Positions 8,252-15,987 of a stretch of DNA of 29,322 bases are shown here, one piece after another. Where the stretch lies: the NCBI RefSeq assembly GCF_040096055.1, contig NZ_JBBMFK010000037.1, positions 1 to 29,322 of the forward strand, read 5' to 3'. Both the position numbers and the translations under genes were made by a program. Position 1 is the first letter of the stretch. Each line of letters begins with the position of its first letter. Source of the DNA: Pseudoflavonifractor intestinihominis. Lineage in GTDB: Bacteria; Bacillota; Clostridia; Oscillospirales; Oscillospiraceae. The notes under the pieces were generated by a model. It did not search any database. It was not told the DNA's origin and saw nothing but the letters and a program-made list of their open reading frames with translations.

Positions 8252-8728
8252 TCAGGCCTCCGGGTCCTCGCCGCCCGCGGGGCGGAGAGGGGAGACGTCG
8301 TGCTCCAGGCAGATGGCCGGGCCCTCCGGGGTGAGGGCCTGGAATTCCGTCTGGATGCGCTGGCCGATCTGGAGGGCGTTCTCCCGGGAGGCGTCCAGCA
8401 CCATGAGCAGGAACTGGCAGCTGCTGTACTGGGTGAACACGTCGCCCGCCCGGACGGAGCGCTGGATAACCTGGTGCAGCATCTCCATGTACCGCTTCCG
8501 GTTTTCCAGGGGGATGAAGTCGCCGTTTTTGTCGGTGAGGGTCAGGAGGATGATATAGGCGCTGGAGCTGCTGCGGCGCAGGCCGCGCGCCACAAAGCGG
8601 AAGATCCGGCGGAAGCTGTCGTAATCCTGGCAGTAGGCCCCGGGCGCCAGGGAGTCCTCGGTCAGGTCCTGGCGGATGCGCTTCATATCAATATGGATGC
8701 CTTTGGCATTTCCAGACAAAACGGTCAT
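8252..8728 (-). CDS. Degenerate GGDEF-like protein
   Basis: A 158-residue soluble protein with no signal peptide. Residues ~30-135 show the spacing of a GGDEF (diguanylate cyclase) domain: DYDSFRRIFR, a hydrophobic strand (AYIILLTL), a helical stretch, then AGDVFTQYSSCQFLLMVLD. SSCQF (102-106) stands where active enzymes have GGDEF, and the metal-binding Asp of the first strand is also not evident. It is therefore probably an inactive, GGDEF-derived sensor or protein-interaction module; this assignment is inference from pattern. The ribosome site is AGGAGG, just upstream of ATG 8728. It has its own strong promoter and shares a bidirectional terminator with lysC. Unlike many such modules, no receiver or DNA-binding domain is fused to it. 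Confidence 0.6.
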   Translation of the reverse strand: MTVLSGNAKGIHIDMKRIRQDLTEDSLAPGAYCQDYDSFRRIFRFVARGLRRSSSSAYIILLTLTDKNGDFIPLENRKRYMEMLHQVIQRSVRAGDVFTQYSSCQFLLMVLDASRENALQIGQRIQTEFQALTPEGPAICLEHDVSPLRPAGGEDPEA

Positions 8729-8778
8729 AAGAATGCCTCCTGGTTATATATTTTATATAATATGTGCTTTATTTAGAT

Positions 8779-8807
8779 ATAATATCACCAATTCCTATAA
8801 ATTTCAA
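8779..8807 (-). promoter_or_regulatory. Sigma-A promoter of the GGDEF-like gene
   Basis: On the minus strand TTGAAA (8807-8802), 17-nt spacer, TATTAT (8784-8779), in a conspicuously AT-rich 120-bp island unlike the surrounding GC-rich DNA. Confidence 0.75.
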
Positions 8808-8825
8808 GAGATAACCGAAAAAGGA

Positions 8826-8864
8826 GAGAAAAAAAGCGGAAGGCGCACAGCCTTCCGCTTTTTT
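8826..8864. terminator. Bidirectional terminator after ireB
   Basis: A 9-bp stem (AGCGGAAGG/CCTTCCGCT) and 7-nt loop flanked by A- and T-runs. It ends the minus-strand ireB transcript. Confidence 0.85.
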
Positions 8865-8877
8865 GGACGCAAACCAA

Positions 8878-9132
8878 TCAGTCTGCCAGATCCAGATACT
8901 TTTTCACCAGCTCCTGGAGCAGCTCGTCCCGGTCGAGACGGCGAATCAACGCGCGGGCGTTGTTGTAATTGGTGATATAAGTGGGGTCTTCAGAGAGGAT
9001 ATAACCCACGATCTGATTGATGGGGTTGTAGCCCTTCTCCTGAAGAGAGTTGTAGACAGACGTGAGAATATCCTTGATCTCCTGGCCTTTGTCATAGTTG
9101 AGACTGAATTTTCTTGTGTAGTCTATCTCCAT
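8878..9132 (-). CDS. ireB: IreB family regulatory phosphoprotein (YrzL/UPF0297)
   Basis: An 84-residue protein with the near-invariant family core EKGYNPINQIVGYILS followed by ARALIRRLDRDELLQELV. IreB in enterococci is a small dimer phosphorylated by the Ser/Thr kinase IreK and tunes cell-envelope stress and cephalosporin tolerance; B. subtilis calls it YrzL. ATG 9132 is chosen over GTG 9144 because the GGGAGG ribosome site (9145-9150) directly abuts the GTG. In many Firmicutes it sits with alaS and the Holliday-junction resolvase RuvX/YrrK; here it stands alone between two terminator/promoter units. A hairpin lies in its short leader. Confidence 0.93.
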   Translation of the reverse strand: MEIDYTRKFSLNYDKGQEIKDILTSVYNSLQEKGYNPINQIVGYILSEDPTYITNYNNARALIRRLDRDELLQELVKKYLDLAD

Positions 9133-9150
9133 AATCGGGTACACCTCCCA

Positions 9151-9166
9151 AGGCTGTGGACAGCCT
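9151..9166 (-). other. Leader hairpin just upstream of the ireB ribosome site
   Basis: AGGCTGT and ACAGCCT form a perfect stem with a very small loop, one nucleotide before the GGGAGG site. It may protect the 5' end or influence initiation; no direct overlap with the ribosome site is seen. Confidence 0.45.
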
Positions 9167-9179
9167 GTAACTGTTTCCT

Positions 9180-9208
9180 ATTCTACCCGAAATCCCTTGA
9201 GGTGTAAA
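9180..9208 (-). promoter_or_regulatory. Sigma-A promoter of ireB
   Basis: Minus strand TTTACA (9208-9203), 17-nt spacer, TAGAAT (9185-9180). Confidence 0.7.
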
Positions 9209-9572
9209 GGGGGGTATGGGAAAATTAATAAAAGATTTAATCCTTGCCGGGGCACAGGAAGACCGGCGCAGGACAGCGGCGGACCGGCGTATGCGGGGAG
9301 CAAACGTGTATTTTTGGGCTGGACGGACGGCTTGGGGGGCAGGGGGCCGCCCAAGCCGCCGTTCTCGGGGAAGTCAGCGCAGGACAGCACCCAGCTCGGA
9401 CTCCAGGAGGGCCAGCACGCTCTTCACATCCTCATCCGCCGCCCCGGGAAAGGCGCGGCCTTCCCCAGGGACCCCGGAATCTTATCTCAATGGGCGGAGT
9501 GAATCCGCCCATGAGCAAGGTTTTGCCGGGGCAAAACGCTTGGACGCGCTGACGCGCGGAGCGCCGAGGCGA
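9209..9572. other. Non-coding interval between ireB and pheT with hairpins and a pheT scar
   Basis: No credible gene. The interval holds a hairpin around 9331-9358 (GGCTTGGG/CCCAAGCC), the 72-bp pheT-end copy (9369-9440), then hairpins ATGGGCGGA/TCCGCCCAT (~9489-9511) and GTTTTGCC/GGCAAAAC (~9520-9540). The latter are the best candidates for ending the pheST transcript, though no T-run follows on the minus strand. Confidence 0.5.
9369..9440 (-). repeat. Duplicate of the pheT 3' end (copy A)
   Basis: This segment repeats 9573-9644 at an offset of 204 bp with 4 mismatches in 72 positions. Read on the minus strand it encodes the same C-terminus and stop as pheT (...ESELGAVLR), so all differences are silent. 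It is not preceded by the rest of a gene. Confidence 0.9.
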
Positions 9573-9644
9573 GGAAGTCAGCGCAGGACAGCGCCCAGCT
9601 CGCTCTCCAGGAGGGCCAGCACGCTCTTCACATCTTCATCCGCC
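9573..9644 (-). repeat. pheT 3' end matching the downstream duplicate (copy B)
   Basis: This is the genuine gene end including the stop codon, the partner of the copy at 9369-9440. Confidence 0.9.
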
Positions 9645-11977
9645 TCGGCGGCGGTGAGGGAGCGGTCGTCGGCCCGGAGGACCAGGTTGAAGGCCACGCT
9701 CTTCTTGCCGGCTGGGATGGGCGCGCCGGTGTAGATGTCGAAGAGCTCCACTTCCTTCAGCAGGCCCTTGGCGCCCCGGAAGATGCAGTCCTCCAGCTGG
9801 GCCACGGTGACGGCGGTATCGCACACCACGGCGATGTCGCGGGTCACGCTGGGGAAGCGGGGGAGAGGCTCATACCGGGCCTCGGGGGCCCGCTGGGCCA
9901 TCAGATCCTTGAACTGGAGCTGGGCGGCGAACACGTCGCAGTCCATGCCGTAGTTCTGAGCGGTGAGGGGGTGGAGCTGGCCGAATACGCCCAGCATCAC
10001 GCCGTTGGCCTTCACCTCGGCGCAGCGGCCGGGGTGGAAGGCGCCGATGTCGCTGCGGGCCTCAAAGGTCACGTTCTTCACGTTCATGGCCGCCAGAATG
10101 GCCTCCACCGCGCCCTTGAAGGTGAAGAAGTCCATGCCGTCGCCGTAGGCGCCCAGGGAGAGCATCTGCTGCTCATCGGCCAGGTCCTGGCCCTCCACGG
10201 GGGTGTAGACGGTGGCCAGCTCGTACAGCTTGGCGCTCTTGTTGCGGTAGCTGAAGTTGCGGGCCAGGGTCTCCAGCATGGAGGGCAGGGCGGTGGTGCG
10301 CATGACACTGGTGTCCTCGCCCAGGGGGTTGAGGATGGTCACGGACTTGCGCTTGGGAGAGTCGGCGGGCAGCCGGATTTTGTCGTAGTAGGAGGGGGAG
10401 ATGAAGGAGTAGGTGATAATCTCGCTGAAGCCGAAGCTGCGGCACAGGGTGCCCAGCTTGCGCTCGGCCTTCTGCTTCTCGGTGTAGCCGCCCTGGGTGG
10501 TCTCGCCCTTCATCAGGGTGACGGGAATCTTGTCGTAGCCGTGGAGACGGGCCACCTCCTCGGCGATGTCGGAGTAGTGCTCCACGTCGCTGCGCCAGGA
10601 GGGGACAATGATGGTGTCGCCGTCCAGGGTGAAGTCCAGCCGCTTGAGCATGGCGCGCATCTCCTCCTCGGAGATATCGGTGCCCAGCAGGCCGTTGATC
10701 TTCTCAGGCTCCAGCTTGACGGTGCGGGGGTTCTGGTCGGCGGCGATGACGTCGATGACGCCGTCAATGACCTCGCCGCAGCCCAGCAGCTCCACCAGCT
10801 CGCAGGCCCGCTGGACGCCCTTGTAGGTGTTCATGGGGTCCAGGCCCTTCTCGTACCGGGCGGAGGCGTCGGTGCGCATGCCCAGGGCGGTGGCGGTGCG
10901 GCGGATGGACACGCCGTTGAAGTTGGCGGACTCAAAGACCACCATGGCGGTGTCGCCCACGATCTCGGAGTTGGCACCGCCCATGACGCCGGCCACGCCC
11001 ACGGGCTTGTGCTCGTCGCAGATGCACAGCATGGAGGTGGTCAGCTTGCGGTCGTTGCCGTCCAGGGTCTGGATGACCTCGCCCTCACGTGCGGTGCGGA
11101 CCACGATCTTGCCGCCGTCCACGCAGGAGAAGTCAAAGGCGTGCATGGGCTGGCCGTACTCCAGCATGACGTAGTTGGTGATGTCCACGATGTTGTTGAT
11201 GGGGCGCACGCCGGAGGCACGCAGCCGCTCCCGCATCCACAGGGGGGAGGGGGCGATCTTCACGTTGCGCACCATGCGGGCGGTGTACCGGGGGCACAGC
11301 TCCGGGTCCTCAATCTCCACGTCCAACAGCTCGGCGATGCTGGTGCCGTCGGTGCCCTTGACCTCGGGGGTGTGGAGGGTGAGGGGCTTGTCGAAGGTGG
11401 CGGCGGTCTCACGGGCCAGGCCGATGACGCTCAGGCAGTCGGGCCGGTTGGGGGTGATCTCGAACTCCACGATGTGGTCGTTCAGGCCCAGCAGGGTGGG
11501 GATGTCGTCGCCGGGCTGGGGGTTCTTGGCGGCCAGGTCGGGGTCGCTCTGGAGGATGAAGATGCCGTCCACCACGCTGTGGGGCCAGTCGTGGTCGGTC
11601 ATGCCCAGCTCCTTGTAGGAGCACAGCATGCCGTTGGAGGCCTCGCCCCGCAGCTTGCCGGCAGTGATGTGCACGCCGCCGGGCAGCCAGGAGTCGTCCT
11701 TGGCCACGGGCACCAGGTCGCCCACGGACACGTTCTGAGCGCCGGTGACGATCTGGACGGTCTCACCGCCCACGTCCACCTGGCAGATCCACATGTGGTC
11801 GGAGTTGGGGTGGCGCTCCATGGACAGCACCTTGCCAACCACCACGTTCTTGATCTCCTGGCCCTCCACGGTCACGCCCTCCACCTTGGAGCCGGAGAGG
11901 GTCATGGCGTCGCAGTATTCCTTGTCGCCGGCGGGCACGTCCACGAACTCCGCCAGCCATTTTCTCGAAAGATCCAT
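9578..11977 (-). CDS. pheT: Phenylalanyl-tRNA synthetase beta subunit
   Basis: A 799-residue subunit of the (alpha-beta)2 enzyme that charges tRNA-Phe. The N-terminal ~40-150 region is the EMAP/OB-type tRNA-binding domain (VGKVLSMERHPNSDHMWICQVDVG). The B3/B4 editing domain follows (~200-385, with GVAGVMGGANSEI), then B5 (~400-475) and the inactive synthetase-like core. The last ~95 residues are the ferredoxin-fold anticodon-binding domain (RYEPLPRFPSVTRDIAVVCD). It is 66 nt downstream of pheS on the same strand, under the T-box leader. Length is normal. Its 3' end is duplicated about 200 bp downstream. Confidence 0.97.
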   Translation of the reverse strand: MDLSRKWLAEFVDVPAGDKEYCDAMTLSGSKVEGVTVEGQEIKNVVVGKVLSMERHPNSDHMWICQVDVGGETVQIVTGAQNVSVGDLVPVAKDDSWLPGGVHITAGKLRGEASNGMLCSYKELGMTDHDWPHSVVDGIFILQSDPDLAAKNPQPGDDIPTLLGLNDHIVEFEITPNRPDCLSVIGLARETAATFDKPLTLHTPEVKGTDGTSIAELLDVEIEDPELCPRYTARMVRNVKIAPSPLWMRERLRASGVRPINNIVDITNYVMLEYGQPMHAFDFSCVDGGKIVVRTAREGEVIQTLDGNDRKLTTSMLCICDEHKPVGVAGVMGGANSEIVGDTAMVVFESANFNGVSIRRTATALGMRTDASARYEKGLDPMNTYKGVQRACELVELLGCGEVIDGVIDVIAADQNPRTVKLEPEKINGLLGTDISEEEMRAMLKRLDFTLDGDTIIVPSWRSDVEHYSDIAEEVARLHGYDKIPVTLMKGETTQGGYTEKQKAERKLGTLCRSFGFSEIITYSFISPSYYDKIRLPADSPKRKSVTILNPLGEDTSVMRTTALPSMLETLARNFSYRNKSAKLYELATVYTPVEGQDLADEQQMLSLGAYGDGMDFFTFKGAVEAILAAMNVKNVTFEARSDIGAFHPGRCAEVKANGVMLGVFGQLHPLTAQNYGMDCDVFAAQLQFKDLMAQRAPEARYEPLPRFPSVTRDIAVVCDTAVTVAQLEDCIFRGAKGLLKEVELFDIYTGAPIPAGKKSVAFNLVLRADDRSLTAAEADEDVKSVLALLESELGAVLR

Positions 11978-12043
11978 TCTCTATTCTCGTCCTTTCCGTC
12001 CGCCCGGGGAGCCGGGGGACGCGGTGTATTTCAAAGGTAAGGC

Positions 12044-13069
12044 TCAGAACTGGCTGAGGAAGCGCATGTCGTTCTCAAAGATGAGCCGCAGGTCGGTGAT
12101 GGAGAAGCGGCGCATGGCCATACGCTCCACGCCGATGCCGAAGGCGAAGCCGGAGTACACATCGGTGTCGATGCCGCAGCCCTCCAGCACCTTGGGGTGG
12201 ACCATGCCGGCGCCCAGCAGCTCGATCCAGCCCTCGCCCTTGCACACCCGGCAGCCCTTGCCGCCGCAGGCGTGGCACTGGACGTCCACCTCGCAGGAGG
12301 GCTCGGTGAAGGGGAAGTGGTGGGGGCGGAAGCGGGTCTTGGTGCCCTTGCCGTAGAGGGCCTCAACAAAGGCGTTGAGGGTGCCCTTCAGGTCGGCCAT
12401 GGTGATGCCCTTGTCCACCACCAGGCCCTCCACCTGATGGAACATGGGGGAGTGGGTGGCGTCCACCTCGTCCTTGCGGTACACCCGACCGGGGGCGATG
12501 ATGCGGATGGGGGGCTTCTGCTTCTCCATGACCCGGACCTGCATGGGGGAGGTCTGGGTGCGCAGCAGGAGGGAGGAGTCCTCCTTGATATAGAAGGTGT
12601 CGCCCCACTCGCGGGCGGGGTGGCCCTCCTCGGTGTTCAGCTTGGTGAAGTTGTACTCGGCCAGTTCGATCTCGGGGCCCTCAGCCACCTGGAAGCCCAT
12701 GCCGATGAAGATCTCCTTCAGCTCGTCCAGAGCGATGGACATGGGGTGCTTGTGGCCCAGCTCAGGCCGCTTGCCGGGGATGGTCACGTCCAGCTTCTCG
12801 GCCTCCAGCCGCTGGTTGAGGGCGGCCTCCTCGATGGCCTTGTGCCGCTGGGAGAGGGCCTCGGTGAGGGCCTCGCGGACCTCGTTGGCCAGCTGGCCCA
12901 TAACGGGCCGCTCCTCGGCGGACAGGGAGCCCATCATCTTCAGGACGGCGGTGAGCTCGCCCTTCTTGCCCAGGTACTTGACCCGCAGGCCGTCCAGCTC
13001 CTGGGCGTCCTTGGCTCCGGCCAGGGCGGCCAGGGCCTCGGCGCGGATCTGTTCCAGTTTTTCCTTCAT
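12044..13069 (-). CDS. pheS: Phenylalanyl-tRNA synthetase alpha subunit
   Basis: A 341-residue catalytic subunit. Residues 1-~85 are the N-terminal coiled-coil that contacts tRNA-Phe; the class II core follows with motif 2 (TRFRPHHFPFTEPSCEVDV) and motif 3 (GFAFGIGVERMAM). The Cys-rich insert CHACGGKGCRVCKGEGWIE is usual in Firmicutes. ATG 13069 is preceded by AGGAGTTGCAGCT, a good ribosome site. Expression should be controlled by the upstream T-box, which senses uncharged tRNA-Phe. Confidence 0.97.
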   Translation of the reverse strand: MKEKLEQIRAEALAALAGAKDAQELDGLRVKYLGKKGELTAVLKMMGSLSAEERPVMGQLANEVREALTEALSQRHKAIEEAALNQRLEAEKLDVTIPGKRPELGHKHPMSIALDELKEIFIGMGFQVAEGPEIELAEYNFTKLNTEEGHPAREWGDTFYIKEDSSLLLRTQTSPMQVRVMEKQKPPIRIIAPGRVYRKDEVDATHSPMFHQVEGLVVDKGITMADLKGTLNAFVEALYGKGTKTRFRPHHFPFTEPSCEVDVQCHACGGKGCRVCKGEGWIELLGAGMVHPKVLEGCGIDTDVYSGFAFGIGVERMAMRRFSITDLRLIFENDMRFLSQF

Positions 13070-13148
13070 AGCTGCAACTCCTTTTTCTGGACGGCCGGCG
13101 AGCCGGCCGCCCTCACTTTATAAGACAGGTGCCCGTGGTCTGCGCAAC

Positions 13149-13282
13149 AAACTTCATGCGCCAAGAGCACACTACGAAAACAGGCAAAGGCCAGCGGCGC
13201 ATGAAGTTTATGCGCATATGGGCCGTTCCGGCCCATGCGCTTTGATTCCATGGCCGTGCCGCCGGAGGCGGCACAGGGCCAT
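13149..13282 (-). other. Extra structured region between the T-box terminator and pheS
   Basis: Three nested or adjacent hairpins: a perfect 14-bp inverted repeat (AAACTTCATGCGCC at 13149-13162 with GGCGCATGAAGTTT at 13196-13209); GCGCAT..GGGCC / GGCCCATGCGC around 13211-13242; and TGCCGCC/GGCGGCA flanked by ATGGCC/GGCCAT around 13250-13282. No gene is seen. The function is unknown; candidates are mRNA stabilisation or a processing site downstream of the riboswitch. Confidence 0.6.
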
Positions 13283-13301
13283 TTTTGTTGTGCTTTTGCA
13301 T

Positions 13302-13341
13302 AACAAAAAGCCTTTCCTCCCAATTGCTTGGGACGAAAGGC
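13302..13341 (-). terminator. T-box-controlled terminator
   Basis: GCCTTTC...GAAAGGC with an inner TCCC/GGGA pairing, followed on the minus strand by TTTTTGTT. Its 5' arm competes with the T-box antiterminator. Confidence 0.9.
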
Positions 13342-13545
13342 AAACCTTCCGCGGTACCACCCGCATTCGCGCGCAGACGCGCACGCACTTGATGCCGCTG
13401 TAACGGATGGCAAACCGTCCGCGTCTTTCCCCGCGGCCGCTCCCAGGCGAACCAAGCGCGTGCTCCGCAGGCGGCTTTCAGCCGGTGACCGCCATTCTCT
13501 GCTCCGAAGTTTCCGCGCTATTTTCCTGTTCCTCGCGTTTCGTTA
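13302..13545 (-). promoter_or_regulatory. T-box riboswitch controlling pheST
   Basis: On the minus strand the T-box core GGTGGTACCGCGGAAGG (about 13363-13346) is unmistakable. Upstream is a Stem I region with GCTGAAAGCC-type pairing, and a TTC triplet at 13451-13449 that would serve as the phenylalanine specifier codon. A terminator follows directly. Uncharged tRNA-Phe would pair with the UUC and the T-box bulge, stabilise the antiterminator and switch on pheST. The specifier assignment is inferred from position and from the gene it controls. Confidence 0.9.
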
Positions 13546-13551
13546 CCGCCA

Positions 13552-13580
13552 AATATATCACAATAGCGGAAAAATTGCAA
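13552..13580 (-). promoter_or_regulatory. Sigma-A promoter of the pheST leader
   Basis: Minus strand TTGCAA (13580-13575), 17-nt spacer, TATATT (13557-13552); transcription would begin near 13545, just ahead of the T-box Stem I. Confidence 0.8.
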
Positions 13581-13629
13581 GATGAATTTGGGTCATTTGA
13601 GGCGAATGTGCGAAGTAGCGCCGTGACGA

Positions 13630-13658
13630 TTGACGGAACGTGCGGGGTGACCTATAAT
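13630..13658 (+). promoter_or_regulatory. Sigma-A promoter of nnr
   Basis: TTGACG (13630-13635), 17-nt spacer, perfect TATAAT (13653-13658). A 10-bp palindrome ATAGGCCTAT (13659-13668) directly follows and would straddle the transcription start, a possible operator. Confidence 0.85.
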
Positions 13659-13723
13659 ATAGGCCTATTATTAGGAATAGGGCCTGAGGGCCGGGAAAGA
13701 GAGAAAGAGGAGCGTGATCCACA

Positions 13724-15253
13724 ATGAATATCGCCACAGCGGCGCAGATGCGGGAGATGGACCGGACAGCCATAGAGGAGCGGGGGATACCCTCGGTACA
13801 GCTGATGGAGGCGGCGGCCTGCGCGGTGGCCCGTGCGGTCAGTGAGTTGGCCGGAGGCAAGACCGACGGCCGTGCGGTGCTGTTCTGCGGCCCCGGCAAC
13901 AACGGCGGCGACGGCGTGGCCGCTGCCCGCTTCCTGCTGGAGATGGGCTGGGAGGTGCGCTGCGTCCTGGTGGGCAAGCGGGAGAAGATGAGCGCTGACT
14001 GCCGGGAGATGGAGTGTCGGCTGGAGCAATCCGGTGGAAAGCTGGAAGACTTTACAGATTCTGACCCCCAGTTTGCGGCCTGGAGCCTGGAGGCCGACGT
14101 GATGGTGGACGCCCTCTTCGGCATCGGCCTGAACACCGACCTGCGGGGCGACGCTGTGACGGCGGTGCAGATGATGAACACCTGCGGCGTACCGGTGGTG
14201 TCGGTGGACATCGCCAGCGGCGTGGAGGCGGACACGGGCCGGGTGCTGGGCACGGCGGTAAACGCTGCAAAGACAGTTACCTTTACACTGCCTAAGGCCG
14301 GACACTTTGTGGGCAAGGGCGGCCTGTGCTGCGGTGCGCTGGAGGTGGTGGACATCGGCATCCCCGACGACCTGGTCCAGCGGGAGTCCTACCCGGTGAC
14401 CAGCGTGGACCGGAGCAGGGTGTCCCTGCCCGTCCGGCCCCGTGACGCCCACAAGGGAGACTTCGGCCGGGTGTACATCCTGGGCGGCAGCGTGGGGCTG
14501 TCGGGCGCGCCGGTGATGGCGGCTCAGGCGGCGGTGCGCACCGGCGCGGGCCTGGTGACGGTGGGCGTGCCCGCCCCCATCTGGTCTGTGGCGGCCACCA
14601 AGCTGGACGAGGCCATGCCCCATCCGCTGCCTGCCGGCAAGGACGGCAAGCTGGAGCTGGCGGCCACCGAGCCGCTGCTGGAGAAGCTGGGCGGCAAGTG
14701 GGTGTGTCTGCTGGGCCCCGGTCTGGGCCGGTCCAACGCGGTGGACGCGGTGGTGCGGCATGTGCTGGCCGAGACCACCCTGCCTGTGGTGCTGGATGCC
14801 GACGGCATAAATGCGCTGGTGGGGCATATGGATGTACTGGATAACCGTGGGGCCTGCACCATTCTCACCCCCCACGACGGGGAGTTTGCCCGGCTGACGG
14901 GGGCCCTTCCGGGGGAGGACCGGCTGGCTGTGGCCCGGGACTTTGCGGAGGCCCACAGCTGCTGCCTGGTGCTCAAGGGACACCGGACCATCACCGCCTT
15001 CCCCGACGGGACGGCCTACATCAACACCACCGGCAACCCGGGCATGGCCAAGGGGGGCAGCGGGGATGTGCTGTCCGGTATTCTGGTGTCCCTGCTGGGG
15101 CAGGGCTTCACGCCCCGGGAGGCGGTGCCTCTGGCGGTGTGGATCCATGGCCGGGCGGGGGACCTGTGCGCCGAGGCCATGGGGGAGTACAGCATGACTC
15201 CCACGGACATCATCCGCATGCTGCCCCGGGTGATGCGGGAGCTGACGAAATAA
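13724..15253 (+). CDS. nnr: Bifunctional NAD(P)H-hydrate repair enzyme (epimerase + dehydratase)
   Basis: A 509-residue metabolite-repair enzyme. The N-terminal YjeF_N domain (1-~215) epimerises R- and S-NAD(P)HX, with GNNGGDG at 58-64 and DALFGIGL downstream. The C-terminal ribokinase-like domain (~228-505) is the ADP/ATP-dependent NAD(P)HX dehydratase, with the signature GNPGMAKGGSGDVLSG at 437-452. The ribosome site AGAGGAG lies ahead of ATG 13724. It has its own strong promoter and is followed after 21 nt by a lipoprotein gene, so both are probably co-transcribed. In clostridia it commonly neighbours acpS, a LolA-fold lipoprotein and alr; the last two are present downstream here. Confidence 0.96.
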   Translation: MNIATAAQMREMDRTAIEERGIPSVQLMEAAACAVARAVSELAGGKTDGRAVLFCGPGNNGGDGVAAARFLLEMGWEVRCVLVGKREKMSADCREMECRLEQSGGKLEDFTDSDPQFAAWSLEADVMVDALFGIGLNTDLRGDAVTAVQMMNTCGVPVVSVDIASGVEADTGRVLGTAVNAAKTVTFTLPKAGHFVGKGGLCCGALEVVDIGIPDDLVQRESYPVTSVDRSRVSLPVRPRDAHKGDFGRVYILGGSVGLSGAPVMAAQAAVRTGAGLVTVGVPAPIWSVAATKLDEAMPHPLPAGKDGKLELAATEPLLEKLGGKWVCLLGPGLGRSNAVDAVVRHVLAETTLPVVLDADGINALVGHMDVLDNRGACTILTPHDGEFARLTGALPGEDRLAVARDFAEAHSCCLVLKGHRTITAFPDGTAYINTTGNPGMAKGGSGDVLSGILVSLLGQGFTPREAVPLAVWIHGRAGDLCAEAMGEYSMTPTDIIRMLPRVMRELTK

Positions 15254-15274
15254 TCGGACAGGGAGGAGAGGCTT

Positions 15275-15880
15275 GTGCGCCGGAGGAAGATCGGTGCACA
15301 GATGATGATCCTGGCCCTTGTGCTGCTGGCGGGCTGCGGCCGGGACAGCGGAGCGGGCCGGGGGGCGGAGGAGCTGGCGCTGGAGATCCGCACGGAGTAC
15401 ATCGGCATGACGGCCCTGTCCGCCGGGCTGGAGGTCACGGCGGACTACGGAGAGCGGGTATATACCTACGGCATGGCTCTGGCCTGGGACCAGACGGAGG
15501 GCACCACCCTCACCCTGACTGCCCCCGAGGAGGTGGCGGGCGTGACCCTGCGGGTGCAGGACGGGGAGACGGCCTTGGAGTACGACGGCGTCCGGCTGGA
15601 GACCGGGCCGCTGTCGGAGGAGGGGGTCTCGCCGGTGGACGCGGTGCCCGCCCTGCTGGGCCAGGTGCGGGAGGGGTTCATCGCCGAGTGCTGCACGGAG
15701 CAGCTTGGGGAGCAGGAGACCCTCCGGGTGTGCTACCGGGCGCCCGATGCCCAGCCTGGGACCGGCACTGAGACCACAGTCTGGTTTGACGCCGCCAGCC
15801 ACGCCCTTCTCCGGGGGGAGGTGGCGGTGGACGGCTTTACCGTTCTCCAGTGCGTGTTTTCCGATGTTCAGATGGCCTGA
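15275..15880 (+). CDS. LolA-fold lipoprotein, YdcC/GerS-like
   Basis: A 201-residue predicted lipoprotein: basic start, hydrophobic stretch MMILALVLLAGC with lipobox LAGC and acylated C21. The mature part is beta-rich with the alternating pattern of LolA-like proteins (IRTEYIGMTALSAGLEVTADY; late strands TTVWFDAASHALLRGEV). Position supports the name: B. subtilis ydcC lies immediately upstream of alrA, and C. difficile gerS is next to alr2 and needed for spore cortex processing. A sporulation/germination role is inferred from context only. The start is GTG 15275 with GGGAGGAG at 15261-15268. It follows nnr by 21 nt, but alr is about 2.9 kb further on because three genes intervene. Confidence 0.7.
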   Translation: MRRRKIGAQMMILALVLLAGCGRDSGAGRGAEELALEIRTEYIGMTALSAGLEVTADYGERVYTYGMALAWDQTEGTTLTLTAPEEVAGVTLRVQDGETALEYDGVRLETGPLSEEGVSPVDAVPALLGQVREGFIAECCTEQLGEQETLRVCYRAPDAQPGTGTETTVWFDAASHALLRGEVAVDGFTVLQCVFSDVQMA

Positions 15881-15905
15881 GGAAAACAGGAAGAGCTGCA
15901 CGGGA

Positions 15906-15934
15906 TTGACAAGCAGGAGGGAAAGGGCCATAAT
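15906..15934 (+). promoter_or_regulatory. Sigma-A promoter of the stalk-domain gene
   Basis: Perfect TTGACA (15906-15911), 17-nt spacer, CATAAT (15929-15934), about 50 nt before the start codon. Confidence 0.8.
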
Positions 15935-15987
15935 GATTCATGCGGGATAAGGGTAAAGCACCCGGAAAGAAAAAAGGAGGACGTGTC

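Noticed and set aside
9971..12040. 689-codon plus-strand open frame opposite pheT
   Set aside because: It is rich in Gly, Val, His and Gln repeats typical of antisense reading of GC-rich codons; pheT on the minus strand is unambiguous.
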